A stretch of 53,590 nucleotides of DNA from Flammeovirgaceae bacterium SG7u.111 (GCA_034044135.1 CP139022.1:1-53590); one strand, 5' to 3'; shown: positions 28,301-36,830, numbered from the stretch's first letter. Notes: generated by a model not told the origin, from the sequence alone. Numbers and translations are program-made.

Positions 28301-30230
28301 GTTTTACTTTGGATATACATTTTCCAACACAGGTATAGACTGCAACGGGGAAACCATTTTTGGACATCTAATTAAGGATATTCATATCTATAACAATATT
28401 ATAGAAAATGCTGGGTGGGATGGTATTCAGTTAGGAAGTGCTTATGGAGATGTCAGGATCTACAATAACCATATCAACAACTATGGTACTCAAGATGAGC
28501 TTTACCAGCAAACAGGCTTACAAGTTGCCTTGGCATATCCGACAAACGACAATGGTCAAAGCCATATTTACAATAACCTGATAGAAAATGGCACAGGTCC
28601 TGGTACACTAATAGGAGGTACTTCCGCTAATTTTTACAACAACATTTACCGAAATGTAGCTTCTTCAAGCAATCATGTAAACGATGGAATTTATATAGGA
28701 AATGGAGCAAAAATCCATGATAATGGTTTCAATTTTATCAATAATATGGTCTTTGCCCATTCAAATGCTCGATATACCATTATGGGGGCTAATAATCAGG
28801 GAACTAGTCGGATCATTAATAATATAGCGAATGTAGATATACAAGGAGGTGATAAAAAGCAAACAAACCTTATAGCAAGCGATAGTTCCGAGCTCAAAAC
28901 ATTAGTGGAGGACAAAGGAACTAATACTGCGGCATATGGCGTTACCTTCGACTTTAATAATAATACACGACCGCAAGGAGGGGCATTTGATATAGGTCCG
29001 TATGAGTTTGTGAAAAAAAAAACTAATGAAAAACCAGTAGTCGTTCTAGATGATAATTATAACATTACACTACCAGCTGATTCATTAATAATTGATGGCA
29101 GCGCCTCATATGATCCTGATGGAGAGATATCCTCCTACTTATGGGAGCAAGCATCGGGCTCTTATACCTTAAGCCTTACCAATCCTACAAAAGAAAAACT
29201 TATAATAAAAGAGCTTAAAGTTGGCGATTTTGAGTTTTCTCTCACTGTAACGGATGATTCCGGAGCCGTAGACACGCAGTCTTTTACCGTTACCATAGAC
29301 AGCCAAATAGTAATACCTCCACCAACAGAAGCTACGCCCATCCCAACAAAAGTTACTGCAAGTGATACCAGTTTTACCGATAAAATAGAGGTAAGCTGGG
29401 ACAAGCCTGAGTTTTCAGGAAAAAAGCTATATTATGCTATTTACCGGAGTAATTCTAGCGATACGACTTCTGCACAACTTATATCGAGCTGGTTATTTGA
29501 CCAATCATCCTTTATTGACTCAAGCCTTGTAGCGGATACAGAGTACTATTATTTTGTAAAAGCAGCAATATCTAATACTGGAGAAATGCAAAGTTTCTTT
29601 AGTATAGGAGATATCGGTTCTACAAAAAAAGAAACTGAAGTAGTTAGGCTGATAAAAGTTGATAAACAACTTTTAGAGTTTGGAGATGTATTATTTGGCG
29701 ATAGTAGTAGCGCCAAATTCACTATTGCAAATGTAGGAGAGAACAGCCTGAGCATAGACTCTATTATTACTCCTGCCCCATTTTATAGCAACTGGCATTC
29801 GGGTACATTAGGCGCTGGGGAGCAAAAGGAAATAGAGGTAAAGTTTATCCCTTCAGATACTGTTTCTTATTTCAAAAGTATTGTTATTTTTTCCAATGCA
29901 TCTCCTAGTGAGAAAGTAGTGAATGTATCGGGTAAAGGATATATGGTATTGACAGGGCTCGAAAGGATAGACAACGACACAGACATCTTGGCTTACCCCA
30001 ACCCTTTCATAAACGATTTGTCCTTGGAGCTGGGCAATGACTACCTTGGTAAGGTAGATATAACCATACTCAATAGCAGTGGTGCATTTGTCAAAGCATA
30101 TCATATTGACAAAACACGAAAGGTAATCAACAAGTATTTCGACCTTTACCAACTACCAGAAGGCCTGTATGTCTTGAAGATATCCTTTGGTGATAAGTTT
30201 GTCACAAAAAAGATAATCAAGACAAATTAG
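25377..30230 (+). CDS. Giant T9SS surface protein: esterase, PKD repeats, beta-helix
   Basis: I prefer the ATG at 25377 because it gives a clean signal peptide (MKIPTVYCYIGLVILLL, cleavage near LMAQ); ATGs at 25329 and 25353 add a charged leader. The product is about 1,617 residues. Domains by position: LpqC/PHB-depolymerase-like esterase (25450-26150; GLSLGG nucleophile, GENDG acid, GIAHN histidine), PKD-like (26155-26430), a PKD split by an inserted module (26430-27215), two near-identical PKD repeats (27234-27800), right-handed beta-helix (27810-29010), PKD (29030-29305), Fn3 (29340-29620), an ASH-like domain (29640-29940) and a type A T9SS sorting domain with YPNPF (from about 29985). Beta-helix domains often bind or cut polysaccharide. 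The 3' end overlaps the wzc-like gene by 4 bp. Confidence 0.92.
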   Translation: MKIPTVYCYIGLVILLLNTNNLMAQDVANQTTKQTSGGTSYLEYLPEDYATSGEDYPVMIFLHGLGEKGSDITKVATHGPPKHIKNGNKMTFEVDGETFSFIVISPQLKGNYGNWPTNYVKEVFDHVKNIYRIDENRIYITGLSLGGGGTWNFAVNYPEEIAAIAAICGTTQGYTAANACKIGSANLPVWAFHGENDGTVSPNASKNWVNSINACNPDPLALLTLYPGIAHNAWDRAYQPDHQFHNPNVYEWLLSYNKNKVYVGTGSNRSIEQPKDSVHIQANISVPEPGSETYTWEQVNGPTTAALSGTNTATLVAQSLEEGTYTFKLSVTANSITESDEIDITVTKPNVAPIADAGLSRTVVLPKDTVKISGAQSYDSDGSISAYQWKQTGGPSSGVKVLINFTNADETLGTPWNNTPNAFRNQTMSNLVAESGATTNISLQMFEGWWDVNTLGVTTGNDSGVYPDNVMKTNYWLNDNPVKLRVANLEVGQLYNFTFFGSRSGVTDNRATTYTIGSETVSLNAASNKDQTISITEVSPNASGEVVISIDKASGSSYGYLAAMEIETGVSSVKGVNEPVLTLSSLTEGTYKFELEVTDDLGKKAKDNVTINATSDTNQAPVAKAGNDISIVAPVAAVTLNGGTSSDSDGSIESYKWSKKSGPADFTIASPDKAQTEVTGLVLGVYVFELEVTDDKGKTDTDEVTVTVTSTENEAPVAKAGNDISIVAPAAAVTLNGGTSSDSDGSIESYKWSKKSGPADFTIESPDKAQTEVTGLVPGKYVFELEVTDDKGKIGTDEIVVDVFNADGDCGCDHVLGESTDQIYIDGSTMDIQPGDVICIQAGNYKFIQMWNFEGSEEDPITIKNCGGQVVIGDGTFHYGFILKARYFRLTGTGDSNFKYGIKIAGTGKDAINLGIGGTSTHFEVDHIESANAGFAGIMIKEDPKCNNPETWRRNFEMQNVKVHDCYIHDSGGEGFYFGYTFSNTGIDCNGETIFGHLIKDIHIYNNIIENAGWDGIQLGSAYGDVRIYNNHINNYGTQDELYQQTGLQVALAYPTNDNGQSHIYNNLIENGTGPGTLIGGTSANFYNNIYRNVASSSNHVNDGIYIGNGAKIHDNGFNFINNMVFAHSNARYTIMGANNQGTSRIINNIANVDIQGGDKKQTNLIASDSSELKTLVEDKGTNTAAYGVTFDFNNNTRPQGGAFDIGPYEFVKKKTNEKPVVVLDDNYNITLPADSLIIDGSASYDPDGEISSYLWEQASGSYTLSLTNPTKEKLIIKELKVGDFEFSLTVTDDSGAVDTQSFTVTIDSQIVIPPPTEATPIPTKVTASDTSFTDKIEVSWDKPEFSGKKLYYAIYRSNSSDTTSAQLISSWLFDQSSFIDSSLVADTEYYYFVKAAISNTGEMQSFFSIGDIGSTKKETEVVRLIKVDKQLLEFGDVLFGDSSSAKFTIANVGENSLSIDSIITPAPFYSNWHSGTLGAGEQKEIEVKFIPSDTVSYFKSIVIFSNASPSEKVVNVSGKGYMVLTGLERIDNDTDILAYPNPFINDLSLELGNDYLGKVDITILNSSGAFVKAYHIDKTRKVINKYFDLYQLPEGLYVLKISFGDKFVTKKIIKTN
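27234..27800 (+). repeat. Tandem repeat of PKD domain (two units of about 285 bp)
   Basis: The second unit begins at 27519, exactly 285 bp (95 codons) after the first at 27234. The two PKD domains differ at only a few residues early on and more towards the end, where the second leads into the beta-helix. This points to recent unequal duplication inside the gene. Confidence 0.85.
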
Positions 30231-32416
30231 TGTTCTAGGTTTTCCTTTTCTACACTATTGAGTACAACCCCAATCAGCTTTTTGTCTATGTCTAGTTTAG
30301 ATAAAAAGCTGATTGTTTCTTTATCACTCTGTCTAATACTTGTTCTAGAAGAGAATATACCGATTACTCCTTCTACAGAATCTATCAATTCTTTTGCATC
30401 CGAGTAATCACTAATGGGCGCTGCCTCTAGCAAAATATAATCATACTCCTTTTTAAGTTCCTTGATTCCTTCTCCAAAAACATTATCTGGAAACACTTCT
30501 GATGGGGAGTAATTCCCACCTTCGCAACCTAATACGTCAATACCTTTTATTATTGAGGCAATTATGCCCTTTTTCATGGCTTGTATATCCCCTTTTTCCA
30601 TCATTGTTTCCAATACCGGTTTTGCCCCCAGCGCCACAGTCAAGTCATTATTAGAGAAATTAGTATCAACAACCAATACCTTTTTCCTGCTTCTACTAAA
30701 CATATAAGCAAGCGAATGTACCAAGGACGTTTTGCCTTCACCCTTCCTACTACTCACAAATAAAATAACCTTCTTATCAGTAGCCTCTATTTCATACCTC
30801 AGCTTCCTTACCGACTCTACAAATAACGCCATGCTCTGGTTTTGCCCCTCTAGTGATTTGGAGAAAACATCCTCAAACCCTTGAGTTTTCTTAATATTAA
30901 GACGGTTAATTACAGCGATAAGCTTCAATGGAACACTTTTGCCAAAATACGAAGGTGTCTTAATAGACGTATCAATAAAATCCAACAACAAGATTCCTAG
31001 TATACATAGCACAAAACTAGTTGCACCAGATAATGCCACAGTCATTAACCGCTTAGACGGTTCAGGTTCTTGTGGAGGCTGTCCATACAACACTTGCTTA
31101 ATAGAGCTTGTTGTGGCAAGTAATACATCTAAAGACTCATTATACTTATTCTGGGCATTTAAATAATCTTCACTTGCCAATGTTACATCTCTTTCTAGGG
31201 TCGCAATACGCGCTTCTTTAGAAGCATAAGTACCAAAAGTACTTCTCATTGCCCTCAGGTTGGACTCGACCTCTTGTACATCCTGCCTCGCAATCGCTAT
31301 TTGAGTCTCTAACTCTCTACGTCTATTTTTGAGCTCATCAGCACTCATGTCAGACCCTTCTGATGATGTATCTGTTGATGTAATCTTTTTTTGTAGCTCT
31401 CTTCTTAATACAACAATAGAATCTCGTAATGTGCTATTTTGAGAGCCTTCCAAGATATATCTTTCATTCAATACATTTATCCGATTCCTTATTTCTATAA
31501 TTTCGGAATTCTGGTCACTCCCTAAAATATCACTACCACTCCCAAAAGACTCCAATCTCGCATTGACTGATTTTAGAGAATATTCTAAGCCCCTCAGGTT
31601 CTTTTTTTCTTCTTCTAGAGTTGTTTCAAGCTCTTTTATCCGTTCAATTTTACTCGTACTCTCCAAGTTAATGTCAAACACTTGGCTTGATGCTTTAAAC
31701 TCTCTAAGAGCTTCAGATTTCAAGTCTAATTCCTTCTTTTTTTGCTCTACCAGTTGGGCAAATGTTTTCACAGATTCAGAACTTCTTTGTGTTCGGAGTG
31801 AATTATAATATCTCAAAAACTCTTCGCACAAGGTATTTACCAAAAAAGCAGATAGCTCTGGGTTATCAGAAAAAGATGTAATGGAAACATAGTCTGTATA
31901 CCTTACTCTCGATACGCGTAACATTTTTCGTAAAGAACGGCTTCCATAACCATAGGCTTCCATTAGTTCGAGTAGTACCTTATCATCTTCGGAAAAGAGA
32001 CTCAACATCTCCATATTTTGCAACTTCCGTTCGATCGTATCGGCTAATACCTTAAAATTCTTACCAGCTAAAACCTTGTTCTCCGCCTTCTTTTTTGGGG
32101 TTAATTCTCGAAAACTCTTCTCTGTTTTTAGATCATGAATCAATAACCTATAAGACAGCAAGCCAATTACCATTGGAGAGTTGATAGTCTCTATCAGGTT
32201 ATCAAATTTTACATTGATTTCATATAAATTAAACCGCTCTTCATTGAGCTTAACCTGATCTGTGATAGTATATCCAGTGGCTAGTTGGGCAGAAGACCGG
32301 TATGTTCTCTCTAGGTTAAGGGTAAAAAAAAAGGCTATGACCCCCGTGATCAAAGGAACCCCTATCCACAATATCCTCCTGCGATATAATAATTTTACAA
32401 TATAAAATATATCCAT
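30227..32416 (-). CDS. Wzc-like polysaccharide co-polymerase with C-terminal ATPase domain
   Basis: The 729-residue product has the PCP-2a plan: an N-terminal membrane segment (about 15-33), a long periplasmic coiled-coil region, a second membrane segment near residue 455-475, and a cytoplasmic BY-kinase-like domain. Walker A is SSRKGEGKT (555-563) and Walker A' is VLVVDTN (580-586). The Walker B site reads ILLEAAP, with Glu where most kinases have Asp, and the C-terminus ends ENLEH without the usual tyrosine cluster. It should control chain length and export, but autophosphorylation on a tail is unlikely. No Wza partner is on the plasmid. Confidence 0.9.
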   Translation of the reverse strand: MDIFYIVKLLYRRRILWIGVPLITGVIAFFFTLNLERTYRSSAQLATGYTITDQVKLNEERFNLYEINVKFDNLIETINSPMVIGLLSYRLLIHDLKTEKSFRELTPKKKAENKVLAGKNFKVLADTIERKLQNMEMLSLFSEDDKVLLELMEAYGYGSRSLRKMLRVSRVRYTDYVSITSFSDNPELSAFLVNTLCEEFLRYYNSLRTQRSSESVKTFAQLVEQKKKELDLKSEALREFKASSQVFDINLESTSKIERIKELETTLEEEKKNLRGLEYSLKSVNARLESFGSGSDILGSDQNSEIIEIRNRINVLNERYILEGSQNSTLRDSIVVLRRELQKKITSTDTSSEGSDMSADELKNRRRELETQIAIARQDVQEVESNLRAMRSTFGTYASKEARIATLERDVTLASEDYLNAQNKYNESLDVLLATTSSIKQVLYGQPPQEPEPSKRLMTVALSGATSFVLCILGILLLDFIDTSIKTPSYFGKSVPLKLIAVINRLNIKKTQGFEDVFSKSLEGQNQSMALFVESVRKLRYEIEATDKKVILFVSSRKGEGKTSLVHSLAYMFSRSRKKVLVVDTNFSNNDLTVALGAKPVLETMMEKGDIQAMKKGIIASIIKGIDVLGCEGGNYSPSEVFPDNVFGEGIKELKKEYDYILLEAAPISDYSDAKELIDSVEGVIGIFSSRTSIRQSDKETISFLSKLDIDKKLIGVVLNSVEKENLEH

Positions 32417-32811
32417 ATACGATATCTGTTATATAAATTACCGTAATTGTAGTCTACAAAAGCTAAAACCAGAGGTAATTTAAAACAATTTACTGGGAAG
32501 GGGGGTGCTTCTATTTGTTAAATTATATTAACAGAATTATAACAATTTAAATAACCGCTATTTTAACGTATTCTAAGCCACTAGAATATACCATATAAAT
32601 CCCTAAGTACAGAGCTGTTAAGTGTGCTAGTTAATCAAAAATGGATTATTTCGACAGTAAAACTTTCTTACTATAAATAAAACATATTGTTTTATAATTT
32701 ATCTTATGTTAAATAGAAAGATTAATCATCTTATTTAACACTATCCTCTACTCCATTTTAACTGTTAAATTATTAATTTTAAACTCCATTATTGAAGCCA
32801 AATAAAATCAT
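32417..32811. other. Divergent intergenic region
   Basis: A 395-bp, very A+T-rich gap lies between the wzc-like gene (leftward) and a GT2 gene (rightward). It should carry both promoters. I see no exact promoter consensus, strong inverted repeat or small gene. Confidence 0.5.
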
Positions 32812-33987
32812 ATGCTTTTAGAAATAGTTTTTTGGTGCTGTCTTTTCATTGTCACATACAATTATATTGGATACAGTTTTATCACCTATTTTTTTATTCT
32901 TTTAAAGAAAAAGCCATCCCCATCTATAAGCATTGCTGACGCTGACCTTCCTGAGGTAACCTTAATTATACCTGCTTATAATGAAGAACGTTTCATTGAA
33001 AAAAAAGCCCAAAATACCTTAGCCCTCTCCTATCCCAAAGACAAACTACAAATAATATTTATTACCGATGGTTCTACCGATAACACTCAACAAATAATAA
33101 AAAAATATCCACAGTTTATTTTGCTACATAGTGACAAAAGAGCTGGAAAATCGGCTGCTGTCAACCGAGCAATGCAACATGTAAAAACACCTGTCGCTAT
33201 TTTTTGCGATGCAAATACACTGCTGAACGAACATGCCATCGTAGAAATTTCGAAACACTATGCCAACCCTGAAATTGGCGGAGTAAGCGGTGAAAAAAAG
33301 GTGATAGCAGAAAGTGAAGATGGTGCCGCTGGCTCGGAAGGAATCTATTGGAAATATGAGTCCATGCTCAAAAAATTGGATTCGAAACTGTACTCAATAG
33401 TTGGAGCTGCAGGTGAGCTCTTTTCAGTAAGAACCGACCTCTATGAGCCGATAGAAGAAGATACTATTCTGGATGATTTCATGATTTCACTGCGTATCAA
33501 CCTGAAAGGATATCGGGTTATTTATGAGCCAAAGGCTTATGCAATGGAAACACCTTCCAGTTCTATAAAAGACGAGCAAAAAAGGAAAGTAAGGATCTGT
33601 GCCGGAGGTTTTCAATCCATGTCCCGCCTACTTCCGCTCCTCAATTTTTTCAAACACCCTGCACTCACGTTTTTATATATTTCCCACAGAGTTCTGCGCT
33701 GGACGCTAAGCCCACTGAGTTTGTTGGTACTGTTTCTTATCTGCCCATTCCTTTGGAAAGCAGGAATTGTTTACCAAGCTATCATTATTGCCCAACTTGG
33801 ATTTTATGCTAGTTCACTCCTCGGTTGGATACTTGCTAAAAAGAATATAAAAGTAAAGTTACTTTACATCCCCTATTATTTCACCTTTATGAACTTATCT
33901 GTATTTGCCGGTTTTTTCAAGTTTATCAGAGGAAAGCAGTCTGCTGTTTGGGTGAGATCAGACAGGAAACAATTATCAACCCCATAG
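32812..33987 (+). CDS. Membrane glycosyltransferase family 2 (PgaC/chitin-synthase-like)
   Basis: The 391-residue protein has an N-terminal membrane segment, a GT-A domain with IIPAYNEE, ITDGSTDNT and FCDANT (the D-x-D position read as DAN), LDDF as the likely catalytic acid region, and a KRKVRICAGG segment where processive enzymes have Q-x-x-R-W. Three or four membrane segments end the protein. It may build a separate homopolymer or add to the main chain. It stands alone, divergent from the wzc-like gene, and its stop is 2 bp from the convergent dinD-like stop. Confidence 0.88.
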   Translation: MLLEIVFWCCLFIVTYNYIGYSFITYFFILLKKKPSPSISIADADLPEVTLIIPAYNEERFIEKKAQNTLALSYPKDKLQIIFITDGSTDNTQQIIKKYPQFILLHSDKRAGKSAAVNRAMQHVKTPVAIFCDANTLLNEHAIVEISKHYANPEIGGVSGEKKVIAESEDGAAGSEGIYWKYESMLKKLDSKLYSIVGAAGELFSVRTDLYEPIEEDTILDDFMISLRINLKGYRVIYEPKAYAMETPSSSIKDEQKRKVRICAGGFQSMSRLLPLLNFFKHPALTFLYISHRVLRWTLSPLSLLVLFLICPFLWKAGIVYQAIIIAQLGFYASSLLGWILAKKNIKVKLLYIPYYFTFMNLSVFAGFFKFIRGKQSAVWVRSDRKQLSTP

Positions 33988-33989
33988 CC

Positions 33990-34832
33990 TCAACTTTGTT
34001 TCTTTTTTTCGTCTTTCAAAAGCTTTTTATCGGCACTTTTGACCCTGCGCTCCAGCTTTTTGATGTCCTCCTCAGGGGGCAGTTCTTCTGGAACTATGCC
34101 TCGCTTTATCAGGTATTCCCTCAAGTCTTTATTACTGCTCACATGTTCTTTTGTAATATTTTCTTCTCCTTGGAGGTCTTTCGATCGTACATTAAAATTA
34201 GTGACTTCCGTAGCTAAATATTTTGCAGCAATAGTTACTGTTGGTAGAAAATCGGCAAGAGGTCGGTTTTTTGGAATATCAAATTTCAGCTTCATCTGCT
34301 CTGTAGTATTTCCCCCAAAGAGCACCTTGTCTCCCCTACTCCGTATCCTTCCAAACCCTCGGCTATCTACCCCTCGTTCATAGATCAATTGGCTCAGCTC
34401 CTTCTCCGATCTGGTTAGTTTTTTTCGTGCCTGAAGTCGCTCGTTAAGCTTGATCCTCTCCTCTATCAGTTCTTGTTTCCGCGTCTGGATAGCAAAATAA
34501 CTTTGGGCAAACGCCACTTCTTCTTTGCGTGCATCTCCATTTTGGGCAATCAAGTAACAAGCGTAACGGGTAAGCATCACATCTGCTATTTCCCGCTGTC
34601 CTCCTTTACCCAATTCGATCATTTTCGTGACGCCACGAAAATGATCGCCTGCCGTTTCCCCAGCATTCTCAGCAGCTTCACGAGCCCGCTCTATTAGCTT
34701 AGGAAAATTCTCCCACCTATCGTAGCCGAGTACCTTGTATAGGTCACGGGCAAACCAAAACTCCACCTCATCTATCACTCGAACTATTTCCTCAAAATCG
34801 TCCTTCAGTCTTTGGATCTTATCAGTTTTCAT
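33990..34832 (-). CDS. dinD: DinD-like protein
   Basis: The 280-residue product matches the DNA-damage-inducible protein D family along its length. It has DLYKVLGYDRWENF (31-43), GDHFRG (62-67), RYACYLIAQNGD (89-100), SYFAIQTRKQEL (111-122), the LFGG segment and the PEELPP stretch near the C-terminus. In E. coli, DinD is part of the SOS regulon and blocks RecA strand exchange. I see no clear LexA box here. It starts 31 bp after the parB stop and is probably transcribed with parA and parB. A RecA-modulating protein beside partition genes may protect a plasmid that carries long direct repeats; that link is inference. Confidence 0.88.
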   Translation of the reverse strand: MKTDKIQRLKDDFEEIVRVIDEVEFWFARDLYKVLGYDRWENFPKLIERAREAAENAGETAGDHFRGVTKMIELGKGGQREIADVMLTRYACYLIAQNGDARKEEVAFAQSYFAIQTRKQELIEERIKLNERLQARKKLTRSEKELSQLIYERGVDSRGFGRIRSRGDKVLFGGNTTEQMKLKFDIPKNRPLADFLPTVTIAAKYLATEVTNFNVRSKDLQGEENITKEHVSSNKDLREYLIKRGIVPEELPPEEDIKKLERRVKSADKKLLKDEKKKQS

Positions 34833-34846
34833 AAGCTATCTTTTAT

Positions 34847-34865
34847 AAGGGACATTTTGACCTTT
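34847..34865. promoter_or_regulatory. 19-bp direct repeat, copy 1: candidate partition or binding site
   Basis: The sequence AAGGGACATTTTGACCTTT spans the parB stop codon and the gap before dinD. It matches 35280-35298 exactly. The two copies sit in different reading frames relative to parB, so protein conservation does not explain the match. Confidence 0.5.
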
Positions 34866-35745
34866 ATGCCCCTATGTACTCTTTTTTTAACTTTTCTAGC
34901 TCTTTCAGGAGTTTTTCATAAAGTTTTTGGTTATCCTCCCCTATCCCCATTTTATTCAAATACCTAATTGCTTTTTTCTTCTGCTTCTCAAAATTCAAAT
35001 TTGCTGGAGGTGTCGAAGTCTCAACGGCAGCCGTTTTGGAAGACGATGCAGTCAGAATATCTTCCACGGAATTGATCTCTCCTACCCTATCCAACTTCGC
35101 CATTGCTTGAATATCCCCCTTCTTCACTTTCACTTTTCCAGCTAATATATCTTGCTTAAGTGCCGCGTGTGCCTCTCCTATTTTTTCTAGACCTTCCGCA
35201 TAAAGTGCATCGCGTTTAATCGTTTTTTCACTTACATTAAACTCCTTTGCCAGCTTTCCCGAAGTTGTCCCCGAATCAAAAGGGACATTTTGACCTTTTT
35301 GCTCTGCCCGTTCATATTTTCCCTTCTCCTTTTTTTCATTATTGTACTTCAAGCCTCGCAAGTAAGATGCTTGTTCTGGAGTAAGGTTCCTACGTCCCAA
35401 CTGGTTGTCTATCATGTATTCCCGCACTTCTTCCATAGTGGAAAAATGCAGCAACTTGATATTGAAATCAAGCCCATGCTTAGTACAAATCCCATGTCTG
35501 TTATGCCCATCTATGAGAACATACTCCTCATCTTTCTCCCAAACCAGTAATGCATCCCGACAACCATTTTTGAGAATATTTTGCTCCAATGCTTCAAATT
35601 CATCCGCTCGCAAAGGTGGGATAAGATGCAATAACTCAGGCAAAATCGTAATATTTTGCTTGATGCCCGTCGTCTTGATTATGCCTTTATCCTCCTTTAG
35701 CACACCTTTGTTCAAGGTTTTAAATAAATCTCTTTTCTTAGCCAT
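34864..35745 (-). CDS. parB: ParB-family partition protein
   Basis: The 293-residue product has the ParB/Srx core with a DGHNRHGIC box (79-87, the G-x-x-R CTP-site region), NQLGRRNLT (114-122), and a helix-turn-helix around 160-185 (SGKLAKEFNVSEKTIKRDA). Such proteins bind parS sites and work with ParA to segregate the replicon. Sequence inside the gene (35280-35298) is repeated over its stop codon. The gene starts 12 bp after the parA stop. Its size and order behind parA fit a plasmid parAB operon. Confidence 0.9.
   Translation of the reverse strand: MAKKRDLFKTLNKGVLKEDKGIIKTTGIKQNITILPELLHLIPPLRADEFEALEQNILKNGCRDALLVWEKDEEYVLIDGHNRHGICTKHGLDFNIKLLHFSTMEEVREYMIDNQLGRRNLTPEQASYLRGLKYNNEKKEKGKYERAEQKGQNVPFDSGTTSGKLAKEFNVSEKTIKRDALYAEGLEKIGEAHAALKQDILAGKVKVKKGDIQAMAKLDRVGEINSVEDILTASSSKTAAVETSTPPANLNFEKQKKKAIRYLNKMGIGEDNQKLYEKLLKELEKLKKEYIGA
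35280..35298. promoter_or_regulatory. 19-bp direct repeat, copy 2, inside parB
   Basis: This is the same 19 bases as 34847-34865, here coding for KGQNVPF in parB. The match extends to 22 of 23 bases on the right side. Many plasmids carry their centromere in or next to parB, so it is a candidate parS; this is not proven. Confidence 0.45.
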
Positions 35746-35757
35746 AATCTTATTTTG

Positions 35758-36714
35758 TTACTTGTCAGATGAAAGTATTTCCTTCGCCAAAGCCATATAA
35801 TCTTTCGCCCCATTGGAGTTAGGGATATACGAAAACACATCTTGCTGGGCAGATTGGGCTTCTGTCAAAGCTACATTTTCACGAATAATCGTATTAAAGA
35901 CCTTAAACCCTGGCAAGGTTTCTTTCACATAATCCATGTTGCTTTGGTGCACCACCAAGCGCTTGCTTACTAAGGTAAATACGATACCTTCTACTTTGAG
36001 CTCTGGATTAATTTCTTCCTGAATCCGTTCTATTCTGGTCAGTATTTTGTCCAACCCCTTAATAGCTGCTATTTCTGGTTGCAATGTTACCAAACAGCTA
36101 TTGGAAGCTACCATAGCACCCGAAGTAATAATGTTTAGAGAAGGGGGACAATCTATCAGGATATAATCGTAATTATCTTTTACTGGTCTCAATACTTTTT
36201 TCAACCTATTGAAGCCCCCTATCATCTGAACCAACTCCAGGTCTGCTTCTGCCAATTCCAAATCGCTTGGCGCTAGATCAAACCCCTCTTCTATCTGAAC
36301 TATGGGCAACGGACTATCTTTTAACAAAGCATCTACCACTTGTTTTTCAGGCTCGTCAACCCCCAATCCTTGTGAAAGGTTTCCTTGCGAGTCCATATCC
36401 ACCACCAATACTTTCTTGCCCATCATATGGAAAGCTTTTCCTAAGTTTATGGTAGTAGTAGTCTTTCCCACTCCCCCTTTATGGTTTACAATGCTGATCA
36501 CTTTTACATTTCCTGCACTAGCATCTTCCCTATATCCATACTTATGGAGCGTTGGCCTCAAATTTTTTAGATGTTCTTTGTTCAGTTTCCTATCTCCTCT
36601 TAGCACTTTTCCCAACAACCCTGCGGGAAGTGCTGATTCTTTCTCTAAAACAGATAGCGAAATAGCTTGGTTTCGCTTCAAAAAATCTACAACGATATCG
36701 TTACTGAGTAGCAT
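35758..36714 (-). CDS. parA: ParA-family partition ATPase with N-terminal DNA-binding region
   Basis: The 318-residue product has a deviant Walker A, KGGVGKTT (79-86), then VDMDSQGNLS (105-114) and a Walker B region ILIDCPPSL. Residues 1-65 look like a small helix-turn-helix region (SVLEKESALPAGLLGKVLRG), as in type Ia plasmid ParA proteins that repress their own promoter. It should drive plasmid segregation with ParB. It is divergent from the rep gene, with the iteron region between them, which is the usual plan of a low-copy plasmid. Confidence 0.93.
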   Translation of the reverse strand: MLLSNDIVVDFLKRNQAISLSVLEKESALPAGLLGKVLRGDRKLNKEHLKNLRPTLHKYGYREDASAGNVKVISIVNHKGGVGKTTTTINLGKAFHMMGKKVLVVDMDSQGNLSQGLGVDEPEKQVVDALLKDSPLPIVQIEEGFDLAPSDLELAEADLELVQMIGGFNRLKKVLRPVKDNYDYILIDCPPSLNIITSGAMVASNSCLVTLQPEIAAIKGLDKILTRIERIQEEINPELKVEGIVFTLVSKRLVVHQSNMDYVKETLPGFKVFNTIIRENVALTEAQSAQQDVFSYIPNSNGAKDYMALAKEILSSDK

Positions 36715-36830
36715 AAATCATATTTTTGACATAAATATAAGACAGATGTAAAAAAAACGTCCTATTTTTGGTGCAAAATTTTAAAAAAATAGTCTCCCTA
36801 AGAAATTTTTTGACTGAATGAGTTTAAAGA

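Noticed and set aside
36721-36770. Rightward promoters (two TAnnTTTG matches) feeding transcription through the origin
   Set aside because: Both matches fall in runs of T, where chance hits are common, and neither has a matching -33 element.
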